From contig JAJKFJ010021433.1 of assembly GCA_027382625.1 (NCBI GenBank), forward strand, positions 1 to 64,000: 64,000 nt of DNA, given 5' to 3'. Below are positions 1 through 11,300 of the stretch, one piece after another. Numbering within the stretch: the first letter of the stretch is position 1; the number at the start of each line of letters is the position of its first letter. The stretch is from Tetmemena sp. SeJ-2015 (lineage: Eukaryota > Ciliophora > Spirotrichea > Sporadotrichida > Oxytrichidae). Under the pieces are notes generated by a model that made no database searches, was not told the DNA's origin, and saw nothing but the letters and a program-made list of their open reading frames with translations. A program made the translations under genes and the position numbers.

Positions 1-118
1 ATTTCCCCTTTTTTTTAAAAGGTATTTAATTCTTTAAAATAAGTTTTCATATTCCTACAATGTTCATTTTTGCAAGAATAATAATACTAATACTATATTT
101 ACATTTTAAGATTTCTCA
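1..118. other. AT-rich non-coding left edge
   Basis: No supported coding sequence. The next bases begin a segment homologous to 13608 onward, so this is probably an IES or spacer inside the large surface-protein gene that enters from the left. Confidence 0.4.
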
Positions 119-3100
119 CTAAATTATCTATTTTAATACTGCTGAAGTCCCAACTACCATAAGTAATTCTCCAGTTTACAAATCAGGAATCTAACCTACA
201 GAAGTCTCAATAACAGTAAATAGCAATCTTGATCTACGCAAAACACAATTCAACTACTTCTCTAGCATATATTTAGATATAGAAAATTTAATTCTCTCCA
301 TCGATAACAGAATGCTCTGTGCAAGGCCTTCTCAAAATTACGTTTTAATATATTTTTACGAGTACCTAAAATCCATAACTTAACTAATTGAATACTTATG
401 AGTGCACCAATTTTTAAATTCAAATCGAAATTTTATTATGCACCTATATTTATTTTTCCTCTTCATGCTTGATTGAAATTGCTTAATTTTCCATTTATTA
501 AAATATTTTAGTCTATTTACGCGACAGCTACACAATGCATTTCAGCTTTGTTGATGCTTTTAAAATAAAATTTTCTTATTTTCTTAAAAATAATTAATAT
601 AGGAAGTATAAGAATAGATGTTCGAGAAAAGCATTTAAAAATCAAAATTTGTACAGGGAAGTAGTTTAAACAGTAGAATAATTGATTAATTTAAAATTCA
701 TTTTCATTTATTAATTTATTCTGAAATGGAAGAATGGACTAAAGTGAATAGAAAAGCCATGAATTTCAGTCTTAGATCCCTATTTTTATTGACTGCTAAC
801 TGTTTCAAGTAAACCTTTTTTATTTGATAATTATTATGGGAATTAATATTATGTTTTTGCTCTAATTTTGTGAATTCAAAGATGCAATTTTTGGGAAATC
901 ATGATGCTAAGGCAAGAAAGTTAAGAATAACGAAAATTCTTCATGAGTACTAACATCAAGTCTTACTTTATGCATAAACTAAAAACAATTAGTAGGTGCA
1001 TTCATGATGACATAGAAATTGCAAAAATGGTAAGTCTTTATAGCATTCCGCTATCTTTTAAACAATTTTAATAGAGAAAAGATAATAAAGTAGAGAGAGA
1101 GAAAGGCTTGGATAAATAATAATCAGCATGACTCTAAACATAAAAGAATACAAGTTGATCAAATTTGTAGAGGAAAACCTTTGCGAATACGAGTCAGTAA
1201 AGAATAAATGCAAATAAAATAATGAATTAAAATGTTTTTTGCTAAAGATGAATTTTTTGCAATTGAGTAAATTTACAGAAAGAATCAAAACACTCGATAT
1301 ATACGCGTTCTTCTTGTCCTGTATTCATCGTTCACTGTGCTTCATTCACCTCACTTTCCTCAAGTTTTTCAAAGATTGGAGCTCTAATAAGGAGTTTCCT
1401 ATCTCGAGTATTGGTTATTGTAGTTGCATGCTTCCGAGATATGATAGTCTGACCATTGGAGATTGTAGCTGCTCCCCTTCTAAACGTTTTGATATCATTT
1501 TTAGTTCTTTTCACTAAAGGAACAGCATTCTTGTCTTGAATCCTCTTCTGAAATGGTACCTTTATCTGAACTCTTAAGATGTATTCACTCCATTAATACT
1601 AGCTGGAATTTTAATAGAAATGGAATTCTTAATTAAATAATCACTCTAGCCTCATAAATTAATTAAGACAGATTAAAAGTTAATCACTTTTAATGCAAAC
1701 ATTCTTAATGTTCTTAAAACCTAATTTCTCTTTAATAGATTAAGCTTATTAAGTTCTTAATTACAATGACAATATTCTTAATTCAAGTTTGCCTAGTCTT
1801 AATTAATTTATGAGGCTAGAGTGATTATTTAATTAAGAATTCCATTTCTATTAAAATTCCAGCTAGTATTAATGGAGTGAATACATCTTAAGAGTTCAGA
1901 TAAAGGTACCATTTCAGAAGAGGATTCAAGACAAGAATGCTGTTCCTTTAGTGAAAAGAACTAAAAATGATATCAAAACGTTTAGAAGGGGAGCAGCTAC
2001 AATCTCCAATGGTCAGACTATCATATCTCGGAAGCATGCAACTACAATAACCAATACTCGAGATAGGAAACTCCTTATTAGAGCTCCAATCTTTGAAAAA
2101 CTTGAGGAAAGTGAGGTGAATGAAGCACAGTGAACGATGAATACAGGACAAGAAGAACGCGTATATATCGAGTGTTTTGATTCTTTCTGTAAATTTACTC
2201 AATTGCAAAAAATTCATCTTTATCATCTATTCTTATCCTTCCTATAATATACTTCAAGAATTTAAATAAATGAATTAATAAAAGCGAAACTAGAAAGTAT
2301 ATTTTAATATTTAATACTGATTTATATCTGTATTTAATTTTTTAGAGTTATTTTTTCGTATAAGAGCATAAATTAGAAAGCACCATATTTTAAAACTGCT
2401 CTCTAAAATTAGCAGACTATGTGGGGTTTCTTATTGAATTATAATCTACCAGAAATAGTTGATGATCAAAATGATCCATATTAAATATATTTAGTGGAGG
2501 TTTAGTTTGACTCTAAATCAGCTTTATTCTCAACATTTGATGGCTCATAGACAATTACCTTCGATCTTTATATATAATTTATCCTTAGGATTCTTCTAAT
2601 TCTTAAGGAAATGGCACCTTTACTATCACTGTAAAGCTTTCTAAGAAGTCGACCCCAGATATATAAATTAGCTATTCTAAAATATTCACATTTAAATAAA
2701 AAATATTTATTGTTAGCTTAATCTATAAAGTATTCCACTTATATTTAAAATAGAATTACCAATTACCATAAAGAGAAATTGTTGGAATCGAAGCTGATAT
2801 GTAAATTAGCGAGAAATATAGTACAAACTAGGGTTCCTCAAAGCTCAAGGAGCGAAGTGTTTTGGCTCTTCTTGTAGCATTTCTGAAAGATTGAACTGAT
2901 CCTCATCGCATTTGCTCTCTCTATTCTGGTTATATTCTCCTCACCATTCTTTTAGTCTATTGAGATAGTATAGCTGCTCTCTACTGCAAGGTACAGCAAG
3001 ACGCTGCGAGTCTCTGGATGTCTTCTTCTCACCGTGAGGTCATCAGGTTCCTGCGAATTCTGTAGTTTAACACGTCAATGCTGTGCTCTAGGTGTGTGAA

Positions 3101-6100
3101 CTCCGTTTCGTGCTTCCATTCTTAATTGCTAAAATGATTAATAAAAAGAAAAACTTAATTACACTTATTTAATCAAGCTTAAAATTAATTAAGAATTAGC
3201 AAACTACAATTAAGACTCTAATCAGATTATTTAAGATCTCTAATTAAGGTAATCTCTAATAGAGAAATCAATTAAGAATGAAATTAAGAAAGTTTTCATT
3301 AAAAGTTAATGACTTTTAAGAATTCTTAATTAATTTTAAGCTTGATTAAATAAGTGTAATTAAGTTTTTCTTTTATTAATCATTTTAGCAATTAAGAATG
3401 GAAGCACGAAACGGAGTTCACACACCTAGAGCACAGCATTGACGTGTTAAACTACAGAATTCGCAGGAACCTGATGACCTCACGGTGAGAAGAAGACATC
3501 CAGAGACTCGCAGCGTCTTGCTGTACCTTGCAGTAGAGAGCAGCTATACTATCTCAATAGACTAAAAGAATGGTGAGGAGAATATAACCAGAATAGAGAG
3601 AGCAAATGCGATGAGGATCAGTTCAATCTTTCAGAAATGCTACAAGAAGAGCCAAAACACTTCGCTCCTTGAGCTTTGAGGAACCCTAGTTTGTACTATA
3701 TTTCTCGCTAATTTACATATCAGCTTCGATTCCAACAATTTCTCTTTAATACTTAAATATACCATTAATTTTTAAAGATTTCTCAAAATCTTATTCATTT
3801 TCACTAGAAGTAATAGAATTTAATACTTCGGAATAATAAAAATTTGAGGTAATTAGTAAAAAATCAAAAGCAATAGATAATTTGCAAGCCAAAATTCAAA
3901 AAGTCTCATCGACTGGCTAAATGACAATATAATTTGGTAAAAATATGCTGATTCCTTCAAATTACTAAGAACTACTCAAGGAATCTTTAAAAATTCAAGT
4001 AAAATTAGATGATAACTACCAGTCGATACAGTATCTCATTTCTAGATTCTATAGCAACTTTAGATTATTTATAAATAAGTTAAATAAATTTATTTTAACT
4101 TGCTGGTAATAGATCTGAAGTTTGGATAGCTTGCTTCTTAAATATCTTAAAATCAACTTGATTCTATCTACGTAACTTTCATTAAAGCGGATTCATATTT
4201 CGACCAAAATATTGATTCCAAGATATCTAATAATTACAATCTCTAAAAAGTTTTACCTCAGCAAATAAAGATAGATAATTTAATTCATACAAAAATATAA
4301 AATTTATAAGTGAAGATTCTGAGTCTTATTGATTTTGAAAGGGAAACATTTTAATTTGTATTAAATTAGAACTCTCAGTTAGTTGAACTCTCATTTTATT
4401 TGTATAAAGTAATTTTAGAAGAAATATTTTTACTTTAGGACAAAAGATTTTCATTTTTAACCAGTTTAAATTATTATATTTAATGGAGAAATAGAAAGAA
4501 TATACACAAAATAGATCATTAATTGGATTTAATATAATTGTAAATTAAATGTATTATATTATTAAATTTTTTTTCAATATCTTCAGAAGAATATTCTGTC
4601 TCAAATTCAGTGGCGACAACAGCTAAAGTAACTATGACTACCATATTTGGAGTAAGCGCATCCTTAAATATATTTCTGTAAGTTTCTCATGCGCTCTCAT
4701 TTTCTTTAGGAGTGTTGGAGCTTAAATGCTCTGGGGAATGATTGAGGGATTCCAACTTATTACTCATCTGCCAATGATGTCAATTCTTCTTCCTTCAAAC
4801 ACTCTAACCTTTTTTTCTCTCCTTAATTTTAAATTTTTAATGACATAGCACAGATGAACTTATTGCAACTGTCTTATTTTTAAATTCTCTATTTAAACTA
4901 CTTTATTAAATTATAGTTGACACAGATAGCTTCTCAAATAAAATCTTTGACTTTGACTCGCTCTCATACGAATCACTGAATCCTTACTTTGATTTTATGA
5001 ACTACAGCTCAACTAATTTAATTCAAAACCTCGGCCTCATGTTCTATATGATTTTCATAAATTTCATGCTCTCTGCATTTGCTTTGCTAATTTAGCTTTT
5101 TGGACTTTCTAAACACAAGTAAGTATTCCTAATTGTGATTTATTCTGTAGCAAAATTTTGAAGGTGATTCATGAAAAGTGTATCTACAATTAAATGCTCA
5201 GGTTCATAGCAGAGGGATAGCTTGAACTTTCAATTTGCGCACTCATCAACTTCTTTGATGTAAGATTTCCTTTATAACTAAAATTGTAGATGAGAACATA
5301 GTACAGTGGTGATCTAATGTCCTCTTGTATTTCTCTGACAATTATTTTAGATATTTTAAATGGTGATCTTCACTTTTGCGATGCCATTTCTAGCCTTGTA
5401 CATCTTGAAGATGCATTATACATAATTATTATTTATTGCTTAGAGATCACGGTGATAAGAGCAAACTAATCCTTGTAGAATAGATGGAAGTTCTTATTGA
5501 AAATACAAAGGCAAAACATGACACAGGACTCCATATAATCCTATTTGTTTTGTATACTTGGGTGCGAAGATTGCTTTACTCTATCATTATGATAATTAAT
5601 TGAATGATTGAGTTTCAAGATAGTCCTTAGATATGCTTGCTGCTGCACATTTAAACTAGTTTATTCATGATGGTGATGATAAATCTCATGCATCCTTATG
5701 AGAGTAGAGAATTCGAAAGTATCTGTATTCTTAACGAATCAATATTTTTGATGATCTGCTACTCGTTCATTCCCTTCTTATTAAAAATCTTGGGTATATA
5801 TAACCCCGGAATTCCGCTCATTTTCTAATAGCCAAAAAATCATTGTAAAAAAACTATATTCTAAGAAAAATAAACCATTTAACTTTGACATATCAGCATG
5901 AAGTTTATAAAAATTCACACTATTTTCCTAGAAATAATTCCTCTTCATATTTTTTTATTTATGATGTTGGGCAGTTAGTTCCAGGGAGTACAGTGGCTCC
6001 ATCTACCCAAAAATCTTAGCTTTAAAATATTGATAAGTGGCCTTGATTTTCTGGGATTGAAATACAGATGACCTTTTTGCATTTTATTAAGCTCTACCTT

Positions 6101-6700
6101 AATTATGATCTTAGTATTGACTGCAAATGAAGAAAACTCAAAATTATAATAATAAGGTTTTTTATTCTTGTTCTTTTTTTATTATAAATTTGTTTTCAAT
6201 TTGATTTTTAAGAGTGAAGGATTATTTGTTATTTTAAAACGAAAAATTAATGATTAATTTTCATTTTGTGCTCTGAAATTGAAAGTGCCTAGATTTTGAT
6301 TTTAAGACCATTCTTGGATTTGTACCAATAGCTCTTGTGATGCTTTATTTGCTTTTGAACTCCTTGCTCGTCATCAAGGATACTTTCTCTAAACTGAAAG
6401 CTTATTTTCGTAAAAAGTCAATAACGCACAAAGAAGATTCTTTGCGTAAATTTAAATTCATTTTATTTTAAATTACATAAGGAAGTCACTTATAATAGGA
6501 GAGAGGAGGAATTATTCAAAAGAAAAGAAGTTGAAGGAGAAGAGTTTAGAATATATTCTAACTCAGAAATGAGTGATCGAAATTTTACAGACACCGTACA
6601 GTGGTAGTTTATCAAACCAACCTTCATTGATAGGAAACTTAAGAAATTAAAATTTCATTCCAATGTTTTTAAAGACAGAACTTAAGTTATGTCATATTGA
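119..6700 (+). CDS. Large cadherin/Ig-like surface protein with multi-pass C-terminus, copy 1 (IES-interrupted, 5' end outside window)
   Basis: Germline copy of a large membrane protein. The beta-rich ectodomain has segments of the type G-x-x-T-I-x-I-K-L-S-K-K-S-T-P-D-I, as in the dystroglycan-type cadherin-like repeats common in ciliates. It is followed by a hydrophobic region (LWGMIEGFQLI, MNYSSTNLIQNLGLMFYMI) and a charged cytoplasmic tail ending at TGA 6698-6700. Coding pieces are seen at about 119-700, 2335-2690, 3780-4460, 4585-5795 and 6285-6700. A 32-nt GT-AG intron lies at 4678-4709 and a 14-bp IES at 4823-4836. Two 976-bp palindromes sit between coding pieces. The paralogue at 8397-16650 lacks both palindromes and guides the alignment. 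A TGA occurs where the paralogue has Leu (about 5600), so the copy may be decaying. The function is inferred from architecture only, and the real start lies upstream of the window. Confidence 0.6.
1245..1669. repeat. Left arm of palindromic element 1
   Basis: Reverse complement of 1796-2220. No mismatch was noticed on reading, although a base-level alignment was not run. Confidence 0.85.
1796..2220. repeat. Right arm of palindromic element 1
   Basis: Reverse complement of 1245-1669. A diverged homologue of this arm is found at 48965-49381. The shared frame runs from a W-S-E codon run just upstream of the 1951 ATG to the EAQ-stop. Confidence 0.85.
2771..3746. mobile_element. 976-bp palindromic (foldback) element 2, TA-flanked
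   Basis: Second near-perfect inverted repeat with arms 2771-3197 and about 3321-3746. One run of five A versus four A makes the arms 427 and 426 bp. The ends are AAGAGAAATT... and its complement, with TA at 2769-2770 and 3747-3748. It has the same total length as element 1 and a similar terminal AAGA, but the arm sequence is largely different. The + strand of the right arm has one frame from about 3400 to 3690 with one internal TGA. Part of it resembles the element 1 arm frame (pattern D-I/V-x-x-L/F). It interrupts the surface-protein gene at a point where the paralogue is continuous. Confidence 0.8.
4678..4709 (+). other. 32-nt GT-AG intron
   Basis: GTAAG...TTTAG in phase 2. The paralogue has a 32-nt intron at the homologous place (14967-14998) and another at 15534-15565. 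Confidence 0.7.
4823..4836 (+). other. 14-bp IES, pointer TTAAT
   Basis: TTAAT at 4823-4827 is repeated at 4837-4841. Removing one copy plus the nine bases between joins ...SLLN to DIAQMNL in one frame. The paralogue has a 13-bp IES at the same codon with pointer TAAT (15110-15122). Confidence 0.75.
5800..6285. other. Insertion in copy 1 relative to copy 2 (probable IES)
   Basis: Copy 2 passes directly from the ...SFIPFLLK segment to the ...PIALVMLYLLLNS-type segment, whereas copy 1 carries about 480 bp of AT-rich sequence between them. No gene is seen in it and boundaries are approximate. Confidence 0.45.
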
Positions 6701-8396
6701 ATATGAACTTTTTACCTTTTAATTCCAATTTATAAATCTTGCTAAAAAACTTTATTAATTGGGTAAAAGTAAAATATTAAATCACAATAAAATTATTTGT
6801 ACACAAAAATAAAAATTTGAGTTTATAAAAATATATAAAGGAATTTCTCTGAGCCTTGATCATATTAATTTAAATGAAAATAAGAATATTAATTTTATCA
6901 TACTATCAATTAATCGCAGATTAATGGATGAGCAAGATATTTTCCTTAACATTTATTACATTTAAGCTTATAATTTTCATTTAAGAATTCTAGTTTTTAA
7001 ATGCAAACAATTAATTAAAGCATTCACAATAATTAATTGGAATAACAATTTTTGTAAGAATTTTAATTTATAATTGTTTTAGGAATTTTAATCTCTAAAA
7101 TATTTCGACCCCTCTAATTTTTTTATACATTGATAGCAGGATTAAGTAGATTTTTAAAAAATAAATTTAGATTAGAATTAAATGATGATTATTATAGATA
7201 GATAAAAACTTTAGATTTTGTAAAATTATTTATCAATATTAATTAGTAGATAATATAATATAAATATACATTCAACAATTCAAAAAAAGCATATCAAATA
7301 TACCAAGGGCCTCCTTATTCATTTTTTAGGTTCATAAATTAACCAAATCACTAACACGCCAAATGAGTTTACTCTAAAATTTAAGCAAGCAACATTTTCA
7401 AAAAAAGAAAGAGCCTAGCTATAGAGTCAGAGGATTACTTTATTGTACAATAACATTTGTTTTATTAATATTTAGAATAGCTCGTAGGTGCTTTAGCTCA
7501 AATATAATATTAATCCATTTTAATTTGAAAATAAGGTAAAAAGTAAATTAATTCAGCGAGTAGTGAATAAACAGTTATGCTGTGAATTAAGATAAAATTA
7601 ATTTTATGGATGCAAGTTAAAATTTCTCAAAAATTATAATTACATTAAGAGATTTATTTTTTCGAACTTTATATCCTAGCAATTATAAACTTAAGGTAAA
7701 AAAAGACTTTAATCACAAAGGCAAATTATTAATAGAGAAACTACTGAACATGCTGCAAGAAAGTTCTAGAAATAATTTTAACTGTATCCATTATAATTAA
7801 TTATTACCCATTACTAAATTTATAATTAATTCTTCTTAAGTTAAAACTTATAACAAACTTATAATTATTATGAAATTAATTTTGTATTAATTTTTAATTT
7901 TTTGTTCATTAATTTAGGTAAATAATTTCTAGATTCAATGATGCTCTAATATTTGACAATAAAATATAATCTTTACATGTTTAACTTGCAATTTTTTTAA
8001 TACTCACTATATAATGGAAAAAATAAATTTCAAGAAAGATCTAATTGGAATTGATTTTCTCCATTCAATATTCATGCTTAACATTTAAACTGGATTCAGT
8101 ACTGTTTATATTATAAAATATCTAATTGCAAATTATTTCAATTAGAATTGATCTTAATTAAATTTCATTCTTTTTACTGATACCTTTTCTATAAAATAAG
8201 AAAGTTAAAATAGAATTCTTGTAGATTGATATATTTAATCTTCAATTTAATTTGATTAATACAGAAGTTCTATAATACTTAATTATTCAGAGTTTATTTC
8301 ATGCCTAATTTTAAATATCGACTTGCCTAGAAAGCTAAAATTATAGTTAAATATAAAATAAAATATTTGAGCAACACATTTAAATTTATGGATTAT
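6701..8396. other. AT-rich spacer between the two surface-protein copies
   Basis: About 1.7 kb of very AT-rich sequence. No frame with coding character, RNA gene or repeat unit could be supported. Confidence 0.6.
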
Positions 8397-11300
8397 AAAA
8401 ATTTGTTGATGCGGACAATAACGATGAACAACTGTTTAGCACTTCCCAAACCTAGATTCCTCCTTATCATTTAATGATCACTGAAGATCTTCTCTCCAAG
8501 CTTTAATATTTTGATACTTAAATATTAATTTAAATATTTATTAGTAAGCTTTTTTTTGCTTTAAATCAAAAGCAGATATCATAAAAATTTGCTTAATACT
8601 TTTTAAATTTTATGAAGTTAAAATTTATATATTTTTAAAAACATAAAATGATCTTGATCAAATTTTTATTTTTACTTTAAATTATTTTTGGTCTTTTGCA
8701 AATCCTTATAAAATCTATCATTTTGAAAAACACAAAATAAATATCTTTATATTTTTTATAAATATCCATTGCAAAACTCTTGATTTTGGTGATTTATAAA
8801 TTGTTTTAATTTAAAATTTAACTGAATTAATATTTTGCTTGAGACGAACAAAGTTTATAATCTCAAAGTGATCGCCTCATTTATTTAAATTAATAATTCT
8901 ACGTTGATGATTTTGAGTACACCACCAACAGCGATGTGCAGTTTTTGTTCCAAAAAAGTGTTGTGATCGATCTCTCTCTTCTTAATTTTGACATTTCTTT
9001 CAAAGATCAGAAGTACTTGATAGGATCTGAAGCTATTGAGATTCAAGTTCAAGTTCCAATTCCTTAGATTACACAAGGAGTAATAGTTTCGGTTACAGAT
9101 ATGAATATAAATTTAATTGGAAATTGATTTTTTTGAAGTTGAGCTTCAGCTCCGACTAAAACATCCATGCTGATTTCTTGACTTATCATAGAGCATCAAA
9201 TTTAGACTCCTCTTATACCATATTCACTAGCGATTCTAGTTTCAAGAATAAAATTGTCAAAGTAGTGGTTTAAACTACTCTTACCATATCAGTTGGCACC
9301 TAGGAGCAGCAAAATATCCAAACTGACTCTTTTTTAAAAAAAGTATTTAAAAAAAAAATTTTTGGTCATTTTTAAAAAATTAAATGCTTTGGCCACTTGT
9401 TTTAAATTTGGGCAATAAGGTTTTAAACTTAAAAAAGAAAATAGAAATTGCTTTAATTTTAAAAACAAATACCCTTTTTAATTTTCTGGGAAAAAACCAA
9501 TTAAGAAAATCAAAAAAGAGATTAATGCCCTTGAAATTTAAATCAACTTTAATCTTTATTAACTTTAATTGAGCCAGACAGTACAAACAACGTTGTATTT
9601 TGTGGATAGCAATACAAGACAAATCCTGGAGGGTAAATTTCTTAAACCTGGCCAGTCCTTGGCTTCTCAAATAACATTCTATAAAAAATTTAAATGTCAA
9701 AATATTTTGATCTAAATCAAGCCAGGGTAAAATGGTTTTTCTAGTATTCTAACAATCAGGGGGGTAGTCAAAAGTTAAATACACGTTTAAAGAGTAAATC
9801 TGAGCGAGCTGATAGCGTAGATTGGAATTTGTTTCAGTTGTAGATTAACCTTATTCTCGTAGAAATTTATTTGAAATGTGGAATTTAATTAAATATACTA
9901 ATTAAGGTTTTAATCTACAATTAATTAATTGGCACATTTTAAGTTTGGAACATTGGAACTTTGGAACATTTTGGAGTATTAGGGCGTGATCAAATCGTTT
10001 TTAAAAATTAGCCAAGTGTAGATAAAGTGCAAACTAATCAAGGCGTGGAAAATGTTCCAATGTTCCAAAGTTCTAATCCTGCGACAGATGGAATTTAAAT
10101 ATAGTAGAGAGTGAGAATATATAATTATTTATTTAAATATTCACCTACACTTTAAATGAAGGGCTCTCTACCTTATCCTACTATTCTCTAAAATGAATCT
10201 ATCCTCCAGCACCAGCAAGGATCCTCCATCCTACCATAAGAAACTTGCATTTTTCTTACATCTTGATAAAAGTTTCTCCATGCAGCAGATCAAACAGACC
10301 GAAGCAGCCCTACTCGATTTCGTGAAAGATATCTAGTCTGCTGTGATCTTTGAAACTTCTAAAGACAGAGAGCTCTACTTGGTCATACTGTTAAAGAGCA
10401 CTTCTCCAGGTCTCAGCAAATATTACTTCCACTCAAACTATTATAGAGGAAAGCAAAGTAAAGTAAAGTAAAGTAAAATTTTAGGAATGGAATTAATAAT
10501 CAATTTCAAATCTCAGCACTTAAAAGTACTAGATAAGAAACCGTACTATTATGCTATGTAATAGAGGAAAGCAATTCTTGGAATAGCAGGAGATAGAGTG
10601 CAAGAGCATTAACAGAGGAAATCTTTCCTTAGCCATAAAACTACAAAGCCCAGCTAAAGTATTCACTGGAATCTATTTGAATTGCTCCGTGCTCTTGAGG
10701 TTCAATCAGAACGTGTGAGCAGAGAGAGATTATCTTAAGCATTAGAGGAGGGCAAGGAACCTGATCCAATCATCCAGTATGCCATCCAGCAAATGAAAGA
10801 GGGTCAAGCCCAGAGTTTCCAGGATCTCTTTAACAAGAATATGGCAAATCCTAAGCTAAGTGAGATGCTTTCAGAAAAATAAAATAAAATAGAGGCTCTC
10901 TTCAAACTCCGCAGAAAAGCCGGGGCCATACCAAAGCTAGAGCTCTCGCACCGAGATTAGCTGGTCTCATTCTTAGAGAACATGAGAATTGGTCCACATA
11001 GTCGGGAGGAAGCACCCAGAATCATGGATGACATTCTCTAGTCGTTCAATCTGCAGGAGCCAGTGGAGGCCATCTATGAGATCATTGTGAAATAGAGTGA
11101 TCAAAGATGAGGGGAATATGGTTACATGGGATGGCCGGCACAGGAAAGAGCTCTCTTGCAGGATTGCTTGAATAAATATTTCACTCTGAGCAGCTCGAAG
11201 AGGTGACTGATACCTTTGTCCTGGATTAGAAAAGGAGGGGTAGTCGGCAACCCTCATCATCTTAGATGAAGTGAACAGCCCTATGCTTTTCAAAAGAAGT

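Larger units (their letters stand above)
1245..2220. mobile_element. 976-bp palindromic (foldback) element 1, TA-flanked
   Basis: Near-perfect inverted repeat with 425-bp arms (1245-1669 and 1796-2220) around a loop of about 126 bp. The ends are AAGATGAATT... and its complement, with TA on each side (1243-1244 and 2221-2222), as expected for TA target-site duplication. Each arm carries the same reading frame, ending EVNEAQ then TGA (1951-2133 on + and 1332-1514 on -). The paralogous gene copy lacks the insertion. It is probably a germline-limited foldback or MITE-like transposon removed as part of an IES. No transposase is seen. Confidence 0.8.

Noticed and set aside
1239..1517. 92-codon plus-strand frame (and its mirror at 1948-2226)
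   Set aside because: It is the antisense of the arm frame that ends EAQ-TGA. The latter is conserved in the diverged arm at 49010-49290, so the antisense frame is a shadow.
9380..9700. 106-codon minus-strand frame and overlapping plus-strand frame next to the Rep element
   Set aside because: Low-complexity K/F/L/I composition, both strands open, no motif and no homology to the surface-protein copy.
10193..10560. HUH nuclease domain in the N-terminus of the Rep-like gene
   Set aside because: The position fits, but no His-hydrophobic-His motif and only an ambiguous Tyr-x-x-Lys-like site is visible.
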